Positions 8,774 to 17,345 are shown, numbered from the stretch's first letter. The stretch: DNA of 64,000 bases from Rhizobium chutanense (GCF_002531935.1 NZ_NWSV01000024.1:36879-100878), one strand, 5' to 3'. The notes: generated by a model not told the origin, from the sequence alone. Numbers and translations are program-made.

Positions 8774-10171
8774 TCAACCGCTGGCGGCGATACGTGTGGG
8801 CTCGCTGAAGAGATTGCGATAGGCCGCGCCCGGATGCGGTGCAGCAAGCCGCGGCCCTTTACCGCCAAGCTTCTCCCGCAGCGTTCCCTTGGTATAGTCG
8901 GTCTTGTAGACGCCGCGTTTCTGCAGTTCCGGCACCAGCAGATCGACCGCATCCTCGAAACTCTCGGGCGTCACGGCATAGGCAAGGTTGAAGCCGTCGA
9001 CATCGGTGTCTTCGATCCATTCCTGCATGAGATCGGCGACCGTCTGCGGCGAGCCGACAAAAACCGGGCCGAAACCGCCGACGCCGACCCAGTCGGCCAT
9101 TTCGCGCACCGTCCATTCCTTGGTGGGATCGATGGTGGTGAAGGTCTCGACAGCCGATTGCACCGCATTGGTATGACGGTGCCGCAGCACTTCGTCCGGC
9201 CCGAACTGGCCGAAATCGATGCCGGTCCAGCCGGAGATCAGCGTCAGCGCGCCTTCGAAGGAGGCGTATTTGCGGTATTCATTGAACTTCCGCTGCGCCT
9301 CCGCATCGGTTTCGCCGAGGATCACGGTCTGCAGGTTGAAGGCGAGAATTTCGCGCGGATTGCGGCCGACGCGTTCGGCCGCCTCGCGGACATTGGCGAC
9401 GTAGCGCTTCAGTACGGCTTTCGACGGCGATGCGACGAAGATGCATTCGGCATGGGCACCGGCGAAATCCTTGCCGCGGCTGGAGGCGCCTGCCTGATAG
9501 AGCACAGGCGTACGCTGCGGCGAGGGTTCGCTCAAGTGAATGCCGGGCACGTTGAAATGCTTGCCGGCATGACCGATCGGATGGACCTTGTCGGGATGGG
9601 TGAAGATGCCGGTTTCGCGGTCGCGCACGATGGCACCATCCTCCCAGCTTCCCTCCCAAAGTTTGTAGCAGACCTCGAGATATTCCTCGGCAAGGTCGTA
9701 ACGGTCGTCATGCCTGGTCTGCGCCGGCTGGCCGATATTGAGCGCGCCGCTGTTGAGGTAGGAGGTGACGATATTCCAGCCGACACGGCCCTTGGTCAGA
9801 TGGTCGAGGGTCGAGATGCGGCGGGCGAAGGTGTAGGGATGCTCGAAGGAGAGCGATGCCGTCAGGCCGAAGCCGAGATGCTCGGTCTCGTAGGCCATGG
9901 TCGGGATCAACTGCAGCGGATCGTTGACCGGCACCTGTGCGGAATGACGCAGGGCGGCATCGACATTGCCGTTCAGCACGTCATAGACGCCGAGCACGTC
10001 GGCGATGAACAAGCCATCGAACTTGCCGCGCTCCAGCGTCTTTGCCAGATGCACCCAGTAGTCGAGATCCTTGTAGGTCCAGGACTTGTCACGCGGATGG
10101 CGCCAGAGCCCCGGCGACTGGTGTCCGACGCAATTCATGTCGAAGGCATTCAGCCTGATTTCGCGGGTCAT
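8774..10171 (-). CDS. FMN-dependent monooxygenase, NtaA/SnaA/DszA family
   Basis: 465 residues, the expected length for the nitrilotriacetate monooxygenase / DszA branch of the bacterial luciferase superfamily. Family text: MTREIRLNAFDMNCVGHQSPGLWRHP at the N-terminus (first 20 of these define the branch), FDGLFIADVLGVYD, TLDHLTKGRVGWNIVTSYL, and VLYQAGASSRGKDFAGAHAE near residue 240. These enzymes use FMNH2 from a separate NAD(P)H:flavin reductase to hydroxylate or cleave C-N or C-S bonds. No flavin reductase gene is seen in the window. The gene follows the ribose-type permease by 17 bases, so the imported solute is its likely substrate. With the SfnB-like genes beyond the divergent promoter it suggests use of an organosulfur compound. 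Confidence 0.88.
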   Translation of the reverse strand: MTREIRLNAFDMNCVGHQSPGLWRHPRDKSWTYKDLDYWVHLAKTLERGKFDGLFIADVLGVYDVLNGNVDAALRHSAQVPVNDPLQLIPTMAYETEHLGFGLTASLSFEHPYTFARRISTLDHLTKGRVGWNIVTSYLNSGALNIGQPAQTRHDDRYDLAEEYLEVCYKLWEGSWEDGAIVRDRETGIFTHPDKVHPIGHAGKHFNVPGIHLSEPSPQRTPVLYQAGASSRGKDFAGAHAECIFVASPSKAVLKRYVANVREAAERVGRNPREILAFNLQTVILGETDAEAQRKFNEYRKYASFEGALTLISGWTGIDFGQFGPDEVLRHRHTNAVQSAVETFTTIDPTKEWTVREMADWVGVGGFGPVFVGSPQTVADLMQEWIEDTDVDGFNLAYAVTPESFEDAVDLLVPELQKRGVYKTDYTKGTLREKLGGKGPRLAAPHPGAAYRNLFSEPTRIAASG

Positions 10172-10188
10172 GTCTTTCTTCCTTGGAA

Positions 10189-11250
10189 TTAGGGATTGCT
10201 GCGGCCGAGGCCGTAAGTCAGCGCCAAGGCTCCGACGAGCACGGCGCCTTTGACGAAATCCTGGGTGTAATAGGGGGCGTTCAGCATGGTGAGACCGTTC
10301 AAGAGCACACCGACGAAGACAGCGCCAGCAATGGTGCCGAGCACGTTCGGACGCCTGAGATTGAGGACGGCAAAACCGATCAGCGCGGCGGCGACCGAAT
10401 CCATCAGCAGCGAGCCGCCGGAGGAGACATCGCCGCGGCCGACGCGGGCGGCAATGACGATGCCGCCGAGCGAGGCCAGCGTGCCCGACAGCACATAGGC
10501 GAGCGTCTTCAGCCTGACGGTCGAAGCCCCGGCAAGCCGGGTCGCGACCTCATTTCCGCCGGTCGCAAACAGCAGCCGGCCGATGCGGGTGCGCTCGGTC
10601 AGGATGAAAAGGAGAACGGCAACGGCTGCCATCAGCACCACTGATACCGGTAGCGTGCCGAAAATGCTGTAGCGGCCGATCAGCAGGAAGGCCGGGTCAT
10701 AGGCGCCGGTCGCCTTCGATCCGTCAGGCAGGGTGAGGCCCGCCGAGATCGAGCGGCCGGCGGTGGGGATCAGCTGCAGGCCGGACAGCAGGAACATCAT
10801 CGCCAGCGTCGCCAGGAGATCCGGCACCTTCAGGCGGACGATCAGGAAAGCGTTGACGAGGCCGACCAGGGCACCGAAGGCGAGCACCAGCGGCACCGTC
10901 GCATAAGCATCGAGGTGCCAGACGATCATCGCATAACTCGCCGCCATCACGCTCGATGCGGCGACCGCGCCGATCGACAGGTCGAAACCGCCGACAGCCA
11001 GCGTCACGGTGACGCCGGCGCCAAGAATGGCGACGACCGACACTGCCTGCAGGATGCTCATCAGATTGGCGATATTGATGAAGGCGGGCTCGGCGATGGT
11101 GAAGCCGACGACGAGAGCCGCCAGCAGGATGAACACCGCGCCCGCCCGGAGGAACGCTCCGAAAGCGGCGAGACGGCTGCTGCCCGATTGCGGCGATGCC
11201 TTTGGCCGGGCGCTTGCCTGCGGCAGGGTTTCTTCGTCGATCGTGGTCAT
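10189..11250 (-). CDS. ABC importer permease, ribose/autoinducer (RbsC) type
   Basis: 353 residues with about nine to ten hydrophobic segments, matching the BPD_transp_2 family (RbsC/LsrC). Landmarks: NIANLMSILQAVSVVAILGAGVTVTLAVGGFDLSIG near residues 60-95 (the GGIDLS-type signature), LTERTRIGRLLFATGGNEVATRLAG, and LGTIAGAVFVGVLLNGLTML near the C-terminus. Cytoplasmic N-terminus of about 30 residues with no signal peptide. Starts four bases inside the end of the ATPase gene. Forms the membrane channel for the importer whose binding protein is encoded divergently at 12967-14013. Confidence 0.92.
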   Translation of the reverse strand: MTTIDEETLPQASARPKASPQSGSSRLAAFGAFLRAGAVFILLAALVVGFTIAEPAFINIANLMSILQAVSVVAILGAGVTVTLAVGGFDLSIGAVAASSVMAASYAMIVWHLDAYATVPLVLAFGALVGLVNAFLIVRLKVPDLLATLAMMFLLSGLQLIPTAGRSISAGLTLPDGSKATGAYDPAFLLIGRYSIFGTLPVSVVLMAAVAVLLFILTERTRIGRLLFATGGNEVATRLAGASTVRLKTLAYVLSGTLASLGGIVIAARVGRGDVSSGGSLLMDSVAAALIGFAVLNLRRPNVLGTIAGAVFVGVLLNGLTMLNAPYYTQDFVKGAVLVGALALTYGLGRSNP

Positions 11251-12731
11251 GCGGATATTCCCTGGATTGCGGAGGCAAGCGCGGCTCCGTCTGCCGCGGG
11301 CCTCAACACGTGGTGGTCGATGACGAGAATGCGGTCGGCCACTTCATAGGCCTCCTCCGGGTCGGAGGTGGCGATCAGCGTCGCCCGGTCGGTGCGGGCA
11401 CGGATTGCCCGGATGATGTCGTGCCGGGCGCCGACATCGACGCCCTGGAAAGGTTCGTCGAGCAGCAGCAGCCGGCTCGGCTCCGCTTCCCAACGGGCGA
11501 TCACCGCCTTCTGCTGGTTGCCGCCGGAGAGCGACCAGACCGAGGCGAGGGGACCGACGGCCTTGATGCCGAGGCGGGCGATCGCTTGCTCGGCCTCGCG
11601 TCGCTCGCGGCCGCCGACCAGGAAGCCGCTGGGATACCATGTGCCGAGATGCGGCAGGCTGATCGTTGCCGACAGCGAATGGCCGGGCCATGCCGGCGGC
11701 ATCAGCGAGGAACGATGCCGGTCCTCGGCTGCCATGGCGACACCCGCGGCGATCGCGTCGGCCGCACTTTTCGGCCGATACGGCCGGCCGTCGAGGAACA
11801 TCGCACCACGGCCAAGCGCCGTCACGCCGAAGATCGCCTGGAGCAGCCGGCTTTTGCCGGCGCCGAGCACACCGGTCACCGCCACCACCTCGCCCTCATG
11901 CAATGAGAGATCGAAGGGCGCAGCGTCAGGGAGCAGGCTGATATCCCGCATCTCGAAAATCGCCGGACCGGCCGCCGGCCGCGCATCCGGCCGGGCGGCA
12001 TCCAGTCTGCGGCCGATCATCGTCTCGATGGCGCTGGAAAAATCGATCGGCCGCGCGAAGGTGCCAACGACGCGACCGCCGCGCATGACGAGCGCACGGT
12101 CGGCGATGGCTTCGAGATCGGCGGTGCGGTGCGAGATGTAGAGGATGGCCAGACCGCGTTGGCGCAGGCCGAGAAGAATGTCGAACAGGCGGCGGCTTTC
12201 CTCTCCGGAAAGGCTTGCCGTCGGCTCGTCGAGGATGAGCAGATCGGCGCGGTTGGCAAGCGCACGGGCAATCGCCACCAGTTGCCGATCGGCGCTGCTG
12301 AGTTCGCCGAAATCACGATCGAGCGGCAGGCTGAAGCCGGCGGCATCGAGCATTGCCTGCGCCGCACGGCGGATGCCGGCGCGGGAGACGAGAAAGGGCG
12401 TGCTGCGATCGGCGAACCGGTTGAGCAGCAGGGCATCGGCAACGCTCAGACCGGCCGCGCCGACGAGATCCGTCGATTGATGCACGGTGACGACACCGGC
12501 CTTTGCCGCCTCGGCCGGGCTGCGCGGCGCAAACGGGCGGCCATCGAGGCTGACCGTGCCGCCATCGGCTGGAAGCACGCCGGAAAGGATCTTGACCAGC
12601 GTCGATTTGCCGGCGCCGTTTGCCCCCATCAGCGCCACGATCTCACCGCGCTCCATCGAAAGATCGGCACCGGCCAACGCCCGCGTCGACCCGAAACTGC
12701 GGGTGATATTGTCAATGTAAAGAAGCGGCAT
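11247..12731 (-). CDS. ABC importer ATPase with two NBDs, RbsA/MglA type
   Basis: 494 residues with two tandem nucleotide-binding domains. First: Walker A GANGAGKST near residues 34-42, signature replaced by LSSADRQLVAIARAL, Walker B LLILDEPTASLS. Second: Walker A GVLGAGKSRLL near residue 284, signature LSGGNQQKAVIARW, Walker B LLLLDEPFQGVDV. The degenerate first signature is usual for this family. Cytoplasmic energiser of the RbsC-type permease encoded next. The start codon faces the divergent binding-protein gene across a 235-base promoter region, so both halves of the importer can be co-regulated from one place. Confidence 0.92.
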   Translation of the reverse strand: MPLLYIDNITRSFGSTRALAGADLSMERGEIVALMGANGAGKSTLVKILSGVLPADGGTVSLDGRPFAPRSPAEAAKAGVVTVHQSTDLVGAAGLSVADALLLNRFADRSTPFLVSRAGIRRAAQAMLDAAGFSLPLDRDFGELSSADRQLVAIARALANRADLLILDEPTASLSGEESRRLFDILLGLRQRGLAILYISHRTADLEAIADRALVMRGGRVVGTFARPIDFSSAIETMIGRRLDAARPDARPAAGPAIFEMRDISLLPDAAPFDLSLHEGEVVAVTGVLGAGKSRLLQAIFGVTALGRGAMFLDGRPYRPKSAADAIAAGVAMAAEDRHRSSLMPPAWPGHSLSATISLPHLGTWYPSGFLVGGRERREAEQAIARLGIKAVGPLASVWSLSGGNQQKAVIARWEAEPSRLLLLDEPFQGVDVGARHDIIRAIRARTDRATLIATSDPEEAYEVADRILVIDHHVLRPAADGAALASAIQGISA

Positions 12732-12854
12732 CGATCATGTCCGGGACTGCATATGAAGCCGGAGTGTGCCCTGTGGGGGCGGTCGGACTCCAGGCACGCC
12801 TTTCCCTTACAAACTGTTCTCGGGAAACAAAGAATCTCCCGCAGCCCGCAAAAT

Positions 12855-12903
12855 CGGATCATTTACTCTACTAAAAACATAGAGATTATATCTAAATAAT
12901 CCG
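12855..12903. promoter_or_regulatory. AT-rich divergent control region with imperfect inverted repeat
   Basis: Between the RbsA-type gene (minus) and the binding-protein gene (plus) lie arms CGGATCATTTA (12855-12865) and TAAATAATCCG (12893-12903), complementary at 10 of 11 positions, around a 27-base AT-rich centre holding TAGAGATTATATCTA. This is markedly more AT-rich than the flanks and is the natural place for the shared promoter and a regulator site. No specific regulator can be named; CysB/Cbl-type control would fit a sulfur role but is only an inference. Confidence 0.4.
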
Positions 12904-12966
12904 ATGCGTCGCGAGGGCTGCCAGACCTGTCAGACGACGCTTTCGTTTGCTAGAAGGAACGCGACG

Positions 12967-14013
12967 ATGAAATCCCTCGCACGGCTTGCACTGTCTGCCG
13001 CCGTCATTCCGTTCATTTTCAGTCAAGGCGCAAAAGCCGACGGCCTGTCCGGCGCTCCGGCCCCCTTCGATAAGGGTGGCGTCAAGGTGGCTCTGATCAG
13101 CTATATCTCGGCCGGCGATTTCTTCCAGGCCTACCAGGCCGGTGCGGAAGCCCAGGCCAAGGCGCTTGATATCGACCTGCGCGTCTTCCCCGGTCGGCAG
13201 GACGCCGCCGAGCAGCGCGAGCAGATCCTGCAGGCGATCAATCTCGGCGTTTCCGGCATCGTCATCGACCACGGCCTGCCGGAATCGCTCGGCGATGTCG
13301 TGCAGCAGGCGCTCGACAAGGGCATCAAGGTCGTGGCCTTCGACGTCAACCTCAACAACCCGAAGATCCCGCAAGTCGAACAGAGCGACCACGAGCTTGC
13401 TTCGCTGGCGCTCGAACAGGTGGTGAAGGACAACGGCAAGGACTTCAAAGCCGGTTATGTCTATGTCGCGGGTTTTGCGCCGCTCGATCGCCGCAACGAG
13501 GTCTGGGACAAGTTCAAGTCGGAAAATAAGGGCGTCACCGAAAAGGCCCGTTTCGGCAATGTCAGCGACACGACCGCCACCTCGACCGCCGACCAGGCGA
13601 AGGCCGCACTCACCGCCAATCCCGATATATCGGTCGTCTTCGCTCCCTATGACGAATTCGCCCGCGGCGTGAAGCTCGCCGCCAACGACCTCGGCATCGC
13701 CAAAAAGCTCAAGATCTATTCGGCCGACGTCTCGACGGCCGATATCCAGGAGATCACCGAGGAGGGCAGCCCCTGGGTTGCGACCGTGGCGACCAATCCG
13801 GCCGTCGTCGGCGCCGTTTCCATCCGCGCCGCAGCGCTTGAAATCGCCGGCCAGACGGTTCCGCATCAGATTACCGTGAAGCCGACGCTTCTGACGCAAG
13901 AAAGCCTGCGCGCGGCCAGCGTCAAGACGATCGAGGACCTGGCACAGAAGATCCCGGCCTTCAGCACGAGCGATGCGGCCACGGCGAGCTGGATTCCGGA
14001 CAAGCTTTTCTAA
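12967..14013 (+). CDS. ABC importer substrate-binding protein, ribose (RbsB/periplasmic type 1-4) family
   Basis: 348 residues from the ATG at 12967, preceded by AGAAGGAACG. The Sec signal peptide MKSLARLALSAAVIPFIFSQ ends at about GAKA/DG. The mature part shows the sugar-binding type I fold: GGVKVALISYISAGDFFQAYQAGAEAQAKA, VFPGRQDAAEQREQILQAINLGVSGIVIDHG, and VVFAPYDEFARG. Periplasmic receptor for the RbsA/RbsC-type subunits encoded divergently. A lone binding protein facing its transporter is unusual for ribose-type systems. The gene directly downstream is an SfnB-type monooxygenase rather than a sugar kinase, so a non-sugar, possibly sulfur-containing ligand is more likely than ribose (inference). 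Confidence 0.88.
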   Translation: MKSLARLALSAAVIPFIFSQGAKADGLSGAPAPFDKGGVKVALISYISAGDFFQAYQAGAEAQAKALDIDLRVFPGRQDAAEQREQILQAINLGVSGIVIDHGLPESLGDVVQQALDKGIKVVAFDVNLNNPKIPQVEQSDHELASLALEQVVKDNGKDFKAGYVYVAGFAPLDRRNEVWDKFKSENKGVTEKARFGNVSDTTATSTADQAKAALTANPDISVVFAPYDEFARGVKLAANDLGIAKKLKIYSADVSTADIQEITEEGSPWVATVATNPAVVGAVSIRAAALEIAGQTVPHQITVKPTLLTQESLRAASVKTIEDLAQKIPAFSTSDAATASWIPDKLF

Positions 14014-14091
14014 GGAGGTCACCTCTCGATCCTTCCGGCGGGAGCATCACGCTGCCGCCGGATCATCTTTTTGCAGAATTGGAGTTCCGCC

Positions 14092-15300
14092 ATGAGCCAA
14101 TCCAATGTGATCTTCGCGGCCAGTCGCAACCCGACACGCGAAGACCTCTTTGCCCGCGCCGAGGAAATCTCGGCCGATCTTTCCCGGCGTGCCGCCGATC
14201 TTGATCGCGAAGGCCGTCCCCCGCTTGCCGAGATCATCAAACTGAAGAATGCCGGCCTGCTCAACGCGCTGCATCCCGCCAGCATCGGCGGCGGCGGTCT
14301 CGACTGGGTCGACGGGCTGAAGCTGGTGCGCATTCTTGCCCGCGGCGAGAGCTCGATCGGCCAGCTGCTCGGCTACCACTATGTCAACAGCCAGTACATC
14401 TATTGGGCGCTCGATGCCGCACGCGCCCATGCACTGGGCAGCGAGACTGTCGCCAGGAACCTCTATTGGGGTGCGGCCGTCAATCCACGCGATCCCGGAC
14501 TGGTGCTGACCCGCCGCGGCAACGGCTATGTGCTGAACGGGCGCAAATCCTTTTCCACCGCGGCGCGGGTCTCCGACTATATCAACGCCAATGCGGCCCT
14601 CGACGACAAGATCGCCGGCTTCGCCGTGCCGACCAATCGCCCCGGCTATATCGCCAATGACGACTGGGACAATATCGGCCAGCGCCTGTCCGACAGCGGC
14701 AGTGTCGAGTTCCGCGACTTCCCCGTCTACGAGGAGGATTTCGTCGGCGCGCCGGCAGCACCCGACGCAGCGCCGCCTGTCTTGTCGACCTTCAACACGC
14801 CGTTCATCCAGCTGGTCTTCGTCAACTTCTATCTCGGCACCGCCGAAGGCGCGCTGCAGGCAGCCGTCGATTACGTCAGAACCACCACGCGGCCGTGGAT
14901 CACCTCAGGCGTCGAGCGCGCCGCCGACGATCCCTATATCCTTGAGCGCGTCGGCGAATTCACCGCCGCGCTCAAGGCTTCGGCAGCTCTTGCCGACAGC
15001 GCCGCCTCTGCCGTGCAGGCGGGTCTTGCCCGCGGCCGCGACGTGACGGCGCGCGAGCGCGGCGAGGCGGCGGCGGAAGCCTATACCGCCAAGGTCCACG
15101 CCACCCATGTCTCGCTCGACATCACCTCACGCGTCTTCGAGCTGACCGGCGCCCGCTCGACTGCCGACAAATACCGCTTCGACCGGTTCTGGCGCAATGT
15201 CCGCACCCACACGCTGCACGACCCGGTCTTCTACAAGGCGAGGGAAGTCGGCGAATTCGTACTGAACGACCGGATACCGGAGGTCAGCCTCTACAGCTGA
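14092..15300 (+). CDS. acyl-CoA-dehydrogenase-fold flavin monooxygenase, SfnB/DszC type
   Basis: 402 residues from the ATG at 14092, chosen for the GGAG 7 bases upstream. The fold is that of acyl-CoA dehydrogenases: helical N-terminus with LNALHPASIGGGGLDW, central LVLTRRGNGYVLNGRKSFSTAARVSDYI, and C-terminal RFDRFWRNVRTHTLHDPVFYK. The ending RT-HTLHDP is typical of the DszC/SfnB branch, reduced-flavin-dependent monooxygenases acting in sulfur acquisition from sulfones, sulfoxides or related compounds. It lies 78 bases after the binding-protein gene and probably shares its transcript, which ends at the terminator at 15323-15363. A close relative lies on the opposite strand beyond that terminator. 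Substrate unknown. Confidence 0.82.
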   Translation: MSQSNVIFAASRNPTREDLFARAEEISADLSRRAADLDREGRPPLAEIIKLKNAGLLNALHPASIGGGGLDWVDGLKLVRILARGESSIGQLLGYHYVNSQYIYWALDAARAHALGSETVARNLYWGAAVNPRDPGLVLTRRGNGYVLNGRKSFSTAARVSDYINANAALDDKIAGFAVPTNRPGYIANDDWDNIGQRLSDSGSVEFRDFPVYEEDFVGAPAAPDAAPPVLSTFNTPFIQLVFVNFYLGTAEGALQAAVDYVRTTTRPWITSGVERAADDPYILERVGEFTAALKASAALADSAASAVQAGLARGRDVTARERGEAAAEAYTAKVHATHVSLDITSRVFELTGARSTADKYRFDRFWRNVRTHTLHDPVFYKAREVGEFVLNDRIPEVSLYS

Positions 15301-15322
15301 GGCGACCGTTATTCGCAAAAGC

Positions 15323-15363
15323 AAAAACCCCACCGCCGGCGTCGGCGGTGGGGTTTTCTTTTT
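15323..15363. terminator. bidirectional rho-independent terminator
   Basis: A perfect 10-bp stem CCCCACCGCC (15328-15337) / GGCGGTGGGG (15344-15353) with a 6-base loop is flanked by an A-tract on the left (15323-15327) and a T-rich tract on the right (TTTTCTTTTT, 15354-15363). It therefore ends transcripts arriving from both convergent monooxygenase genes. Confidence 0.92.
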
Positions 15364-15378
15364 GAAGCGACGAGAATT

Positions 15379-16596
15379 TCAGAGCGCGCCGTTCTTCGGT
15401 GGCGTCACGCCGTTCAGATGGTAGTTGCCGACCACGTGGTATTTCCAGCGCACGGGATCGTGCAGCGTGTGGGTGCGGGCATTGCGCCAGTGGCGATCGA
15501 GATTGAGGCCTGTTTGTACCGACGAGGTTCCGGCAAGCTCGAACAGCGTATTCGCCGCCTCGATCGCCACCTCTGTCGTCAGCACCTTGGCGGCGGCAAC
15601 CGCAAGTGTGGCCGCGATCACCTTTTCCTCCGTCGTCTCGACCTGCGCGGCATCGACCTTGTGGCCGGCGCGCTCCACGAGAGCGGTTGCCGCTTCCAGC
15701 CGAATGGCGATCTGGCCGACTTTGGCGATCGTCAGCGGATCGTCGGAGGCGCGGTCGAGGCCGCTATCCATCCAGGGGCGCGATTTCGTCCTGACGAACT
15801 CAAGCGTTTCGGCAAAAGCCGCTCGCGCGATGCCGAGATCGACGCCGGCATGGACGATCTGGCCGACGGAACCGATCGTCGTCGGCCGCTCGAAACCCTT
15901 GTGATGGAAGACCACGGAATCGGCACTGACATAGACATTGTCGAGGATCGTCGTGCCGCTGCCGGTGGTGCGTTGGCCGAAGCCATCCCAGTCGTCGACG
16001 ATCTCGACGCCTTCGGTGCCCTTCGGCACAAAGGCCATGGTCAGCCGATCCTCCGGATCGAGCGCGAAGATGGTGATCCAGTCGGCGAAGAGCACGCCTG
16101 TGGAATAGAATTTGCGGCCATTGATCCGGTAACCCGGACCGTCGCGGGTGATGCGGGTGTTGTAGTGGCCAACCGTCTTGGTGCCGCGCTCGGAAAGCGC
16201 GTTGCCGAAACGATCGCCGGCCAGCACACGGCCGAAGAAATAGCGCTGCTGCTCCTCGCTGCCGTCGGTTCTGAGCGCCTCGAGAATATAGAAATGGTTC
16301 TGCGGGATCTGGCCGATCGAACCGTCCGCCTCCGACAGGATTGCAGTGATCTCGGCAAGCACGGCATTGGACACATCGAGCCCGCCATATTGCGCGGGCA
16401 CGGTGATCGCCAGGAGGCCGGACTGGGCGAGAAGATCGAGTTCGGTAAACGGCAGGATCCGGTCGGCATCGCGCTCGGCGGCGCGCGCGGCAAATTGCGC
16501 CGCCAGTCTGCGGGCGGTGGCGATCGCCTCCTCGTCGCTGCCGATACGGGCGGCCACGGGCCGGATCTGGTCTGTTTGCCTCAACACGCTGTTCAT
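15379..16596 (-). CDS. SfnB-family sulfur acquisition flavoprotein
   Basis: 405 residues from the ATG at 16596, with GGAGG six bases upstream. Full acyl-CoA-dehydrogenase fold: LLAITVPAQYGGLDVSNAVLAEI near residues 65-85, FYSTGVLFADWITIFAL in the middle domain, and LDRHWRNARTHTLHDPVRWK at the C-terminus. Closest by pattern to SfnB, a reduced-flavin-dependent enzyme induced by sulfur limitation (dimethyl sulfone use in pseudomonads). It converges with the paralogous gene at 14092-15300 and has its own upstream region. The pair plus the NtaA-type enzyme form a plausible oxidative desulfurisation set fed by the ribose-type importer; the reductase partner must come from elsewhere. Confidence 0.85.
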   Translation of the reverse strand: MNSVLRQTDQIRPVAARIGSDEEAIATARRLAAQFAARAAERDADRILPFTELDLLAQSGLLAITVPAQYGGLDVSNAVLAEITAILSEADGSIGQIPQNHFYILEALRTDGSEEQQRYFFGRVLAGDRFGNALSERGTKTVGHYNTRITRDGPGYRINGRKFYSTGVLFADWITIFALDPEDRLTMAFVPKGTEGVEIVDDWDGFGQRTTGSGTTILDNVYVSADSVVFHHKGFERPTTIGSVGQIVHAGVDLGIARAAFAETLEFVRTKSRPWMDSGLDRASDDPLTIAKVGQIAIRLEAATALVERAGHKVDAAQVETTEEKVIAATLAVAAAKVLTTEVAIEAANTLFELAGTSSVQTGLNLDRHWRNARTHTLHDPVRWKYHVVGNYHLNGVTPPKNGAL

Positions 16597-16660
16597 CGAC
16601 GCCTCCAATTCTGAGGATGCTATCGGTGAAAGAAATCGAGCGCCGAGATAAGAGTACAAA

Positions 16661-16679
16661 TTCTATAGATGCGATAGAA
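16661..16679. promoter_or_regulatory. inverted repeat upstream of the SfnB gene
   Basis: TTCTAT (16661-16666) and ATAGAA (16674-16679) form a 6-bp perfect inverted repeat with a 7-base spacer in an AT-rich stretch about 65 bases upstream of the SfnB start and just beyond the end of parE. Position and symmetry suit an activator or repressor site for the SfnB gene; the protein that binds is unknown. Confidence 0.35.
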
Positions 16680-16724
16680 AATAAAAAGTGTTTGCTTATC
16701 GGCGTCAGGCTGTCGCGCCTCAGT

Positions 16725-17036
16725 TCAATCGAGCGATGCGAGATCACGCCTGCCGTGAAGGACGCGCACGATATTGACGGTTTGGACAGGCCCATCATCG
16801 GTGTCTGGAATGGTCTCGTAGAGCATGACAAACGGTGCTTCGACCAGCATGCGCGCCCCGGGCCGGATCTCGGGTCGGCGCCTGCCAAGACGCGACTGCT
16901 CGATCAGCAGCTTCGCTTTCCGCTCGAAGCTATCGAAAAGCCGCTCAGCCGCCTGCGGCTGTTCCAGACCGACCTGAACATAAATGTCACGGATGTCCGC
17001 CAGAGCCTGGGGCGACCAAACGAGATCAGCGGGCAT
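16725..17036 (-). CDS. parE: ParE/RelE-family toxin
   Basis: 103 residues, normal for ParE. Family landmarks: LVWSPQALADIRDIYVQVGLEQPQAAERL at the N-terminus (two-helix hairpin; only part shown by motif), RLGRRRPEIRPGARMLVEAPFVMLYE in the beta sheet, and VQTVNIVRVLHGRRDL at the C-terminus, with the typical VLHGRR ending. It overlaps the antitoxin gene by 11 bases, the usual antitoxin-first order on the minus strand. Expected action: gyrase inhibition unless bound by the antitoxin. The gene looks intact, so the pair may be active. Confidence 0.88.
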   Translation of the reverse strand: MPADLVWSPQALADIRDIYVQVGLEQPQAAERLFDSFERKAKLLIEQSRLGRRRPEIRPGARMLVEAPFVMLYETIPDTDDGPVQTVNIVRVLHGRRDLASLD

Positions 17037-17307
17037 TGTTCAGCGCAGCGCTCAGTTCCTGACGAGCCTCTTCGCGCAGCTTGTCGAAATCTGCTGGAAC
17101 GGGATCGCCGCTGGCCTTGCCTTCGTCCCAAAGTTCCCTCAGGCGCCTGGCATCGGCCTGGCGAGCTTCCCATTTGGCCTCCCAGTCGCGGACGGCCTCG
17201 CGGACGATTTCGCTTGTGGTGGCATAGGCGCCGGTTTTGACCACGTCACGAAGCAGCGCAGCCTGATGCGTGGTAACGGCTATGCTCACTTTCTCAACAT
17301 TCGGCAT
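17026..17307 (-). CDS. parD: ParD-family antitoxin
   Basis: 93 residues. The N-terminus EKVSIAVTTHQAALLRDVV followed by GAYATTSEIVREAVRDWEAK is a ribbon-helix-helix DNA-binding domain, and the charged C-terminus is the toxin-neutralising tail. GAGGACGGAAA sits directly before the ATG. The gene is preceded by a 19-bp near-perfect palindrome at 17327-17345, the likely autoregulatory operator. Neutralises the ParE-like toxin encoded next. Confidence 0.88.
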   Translation of the reverse strand: MPNVEKVSIAVTTHQAALLRDVVKTGAYATTSEIVREAVRDWEAKWEARQADARRLRELWDEGKASGDPVPADFDKLREEARQELSAALNNAR

Positions 17308-17326
17308 TTTCCGTCCTCGGTCTTGT

Positions 17327-17345
17327 GGTGGTAAAGTTTACTACC
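17327..17345. promoter_or_regulatory. probable ParD operator palindrome
   Basis: GGTGGTAAAGTTTACTACC is a 19-base inverted repeat with 8 of 9 arm positions matching around a central G. It lies 20 bases upstream of the parD ATG. On the minus strand TTGGCA and TAAACT are spaced suitably for -35 and -10 elements overlapping it, as expected for an autorepressed toxin-antitoxin operon. Confidence 0.6.

Noticed and set aside
8726..10192. Long plus-strand frame (488 codons) opposite the FMN monooxygenase
   Set aside because: Antisense shadow of a gene with clear family motifs.
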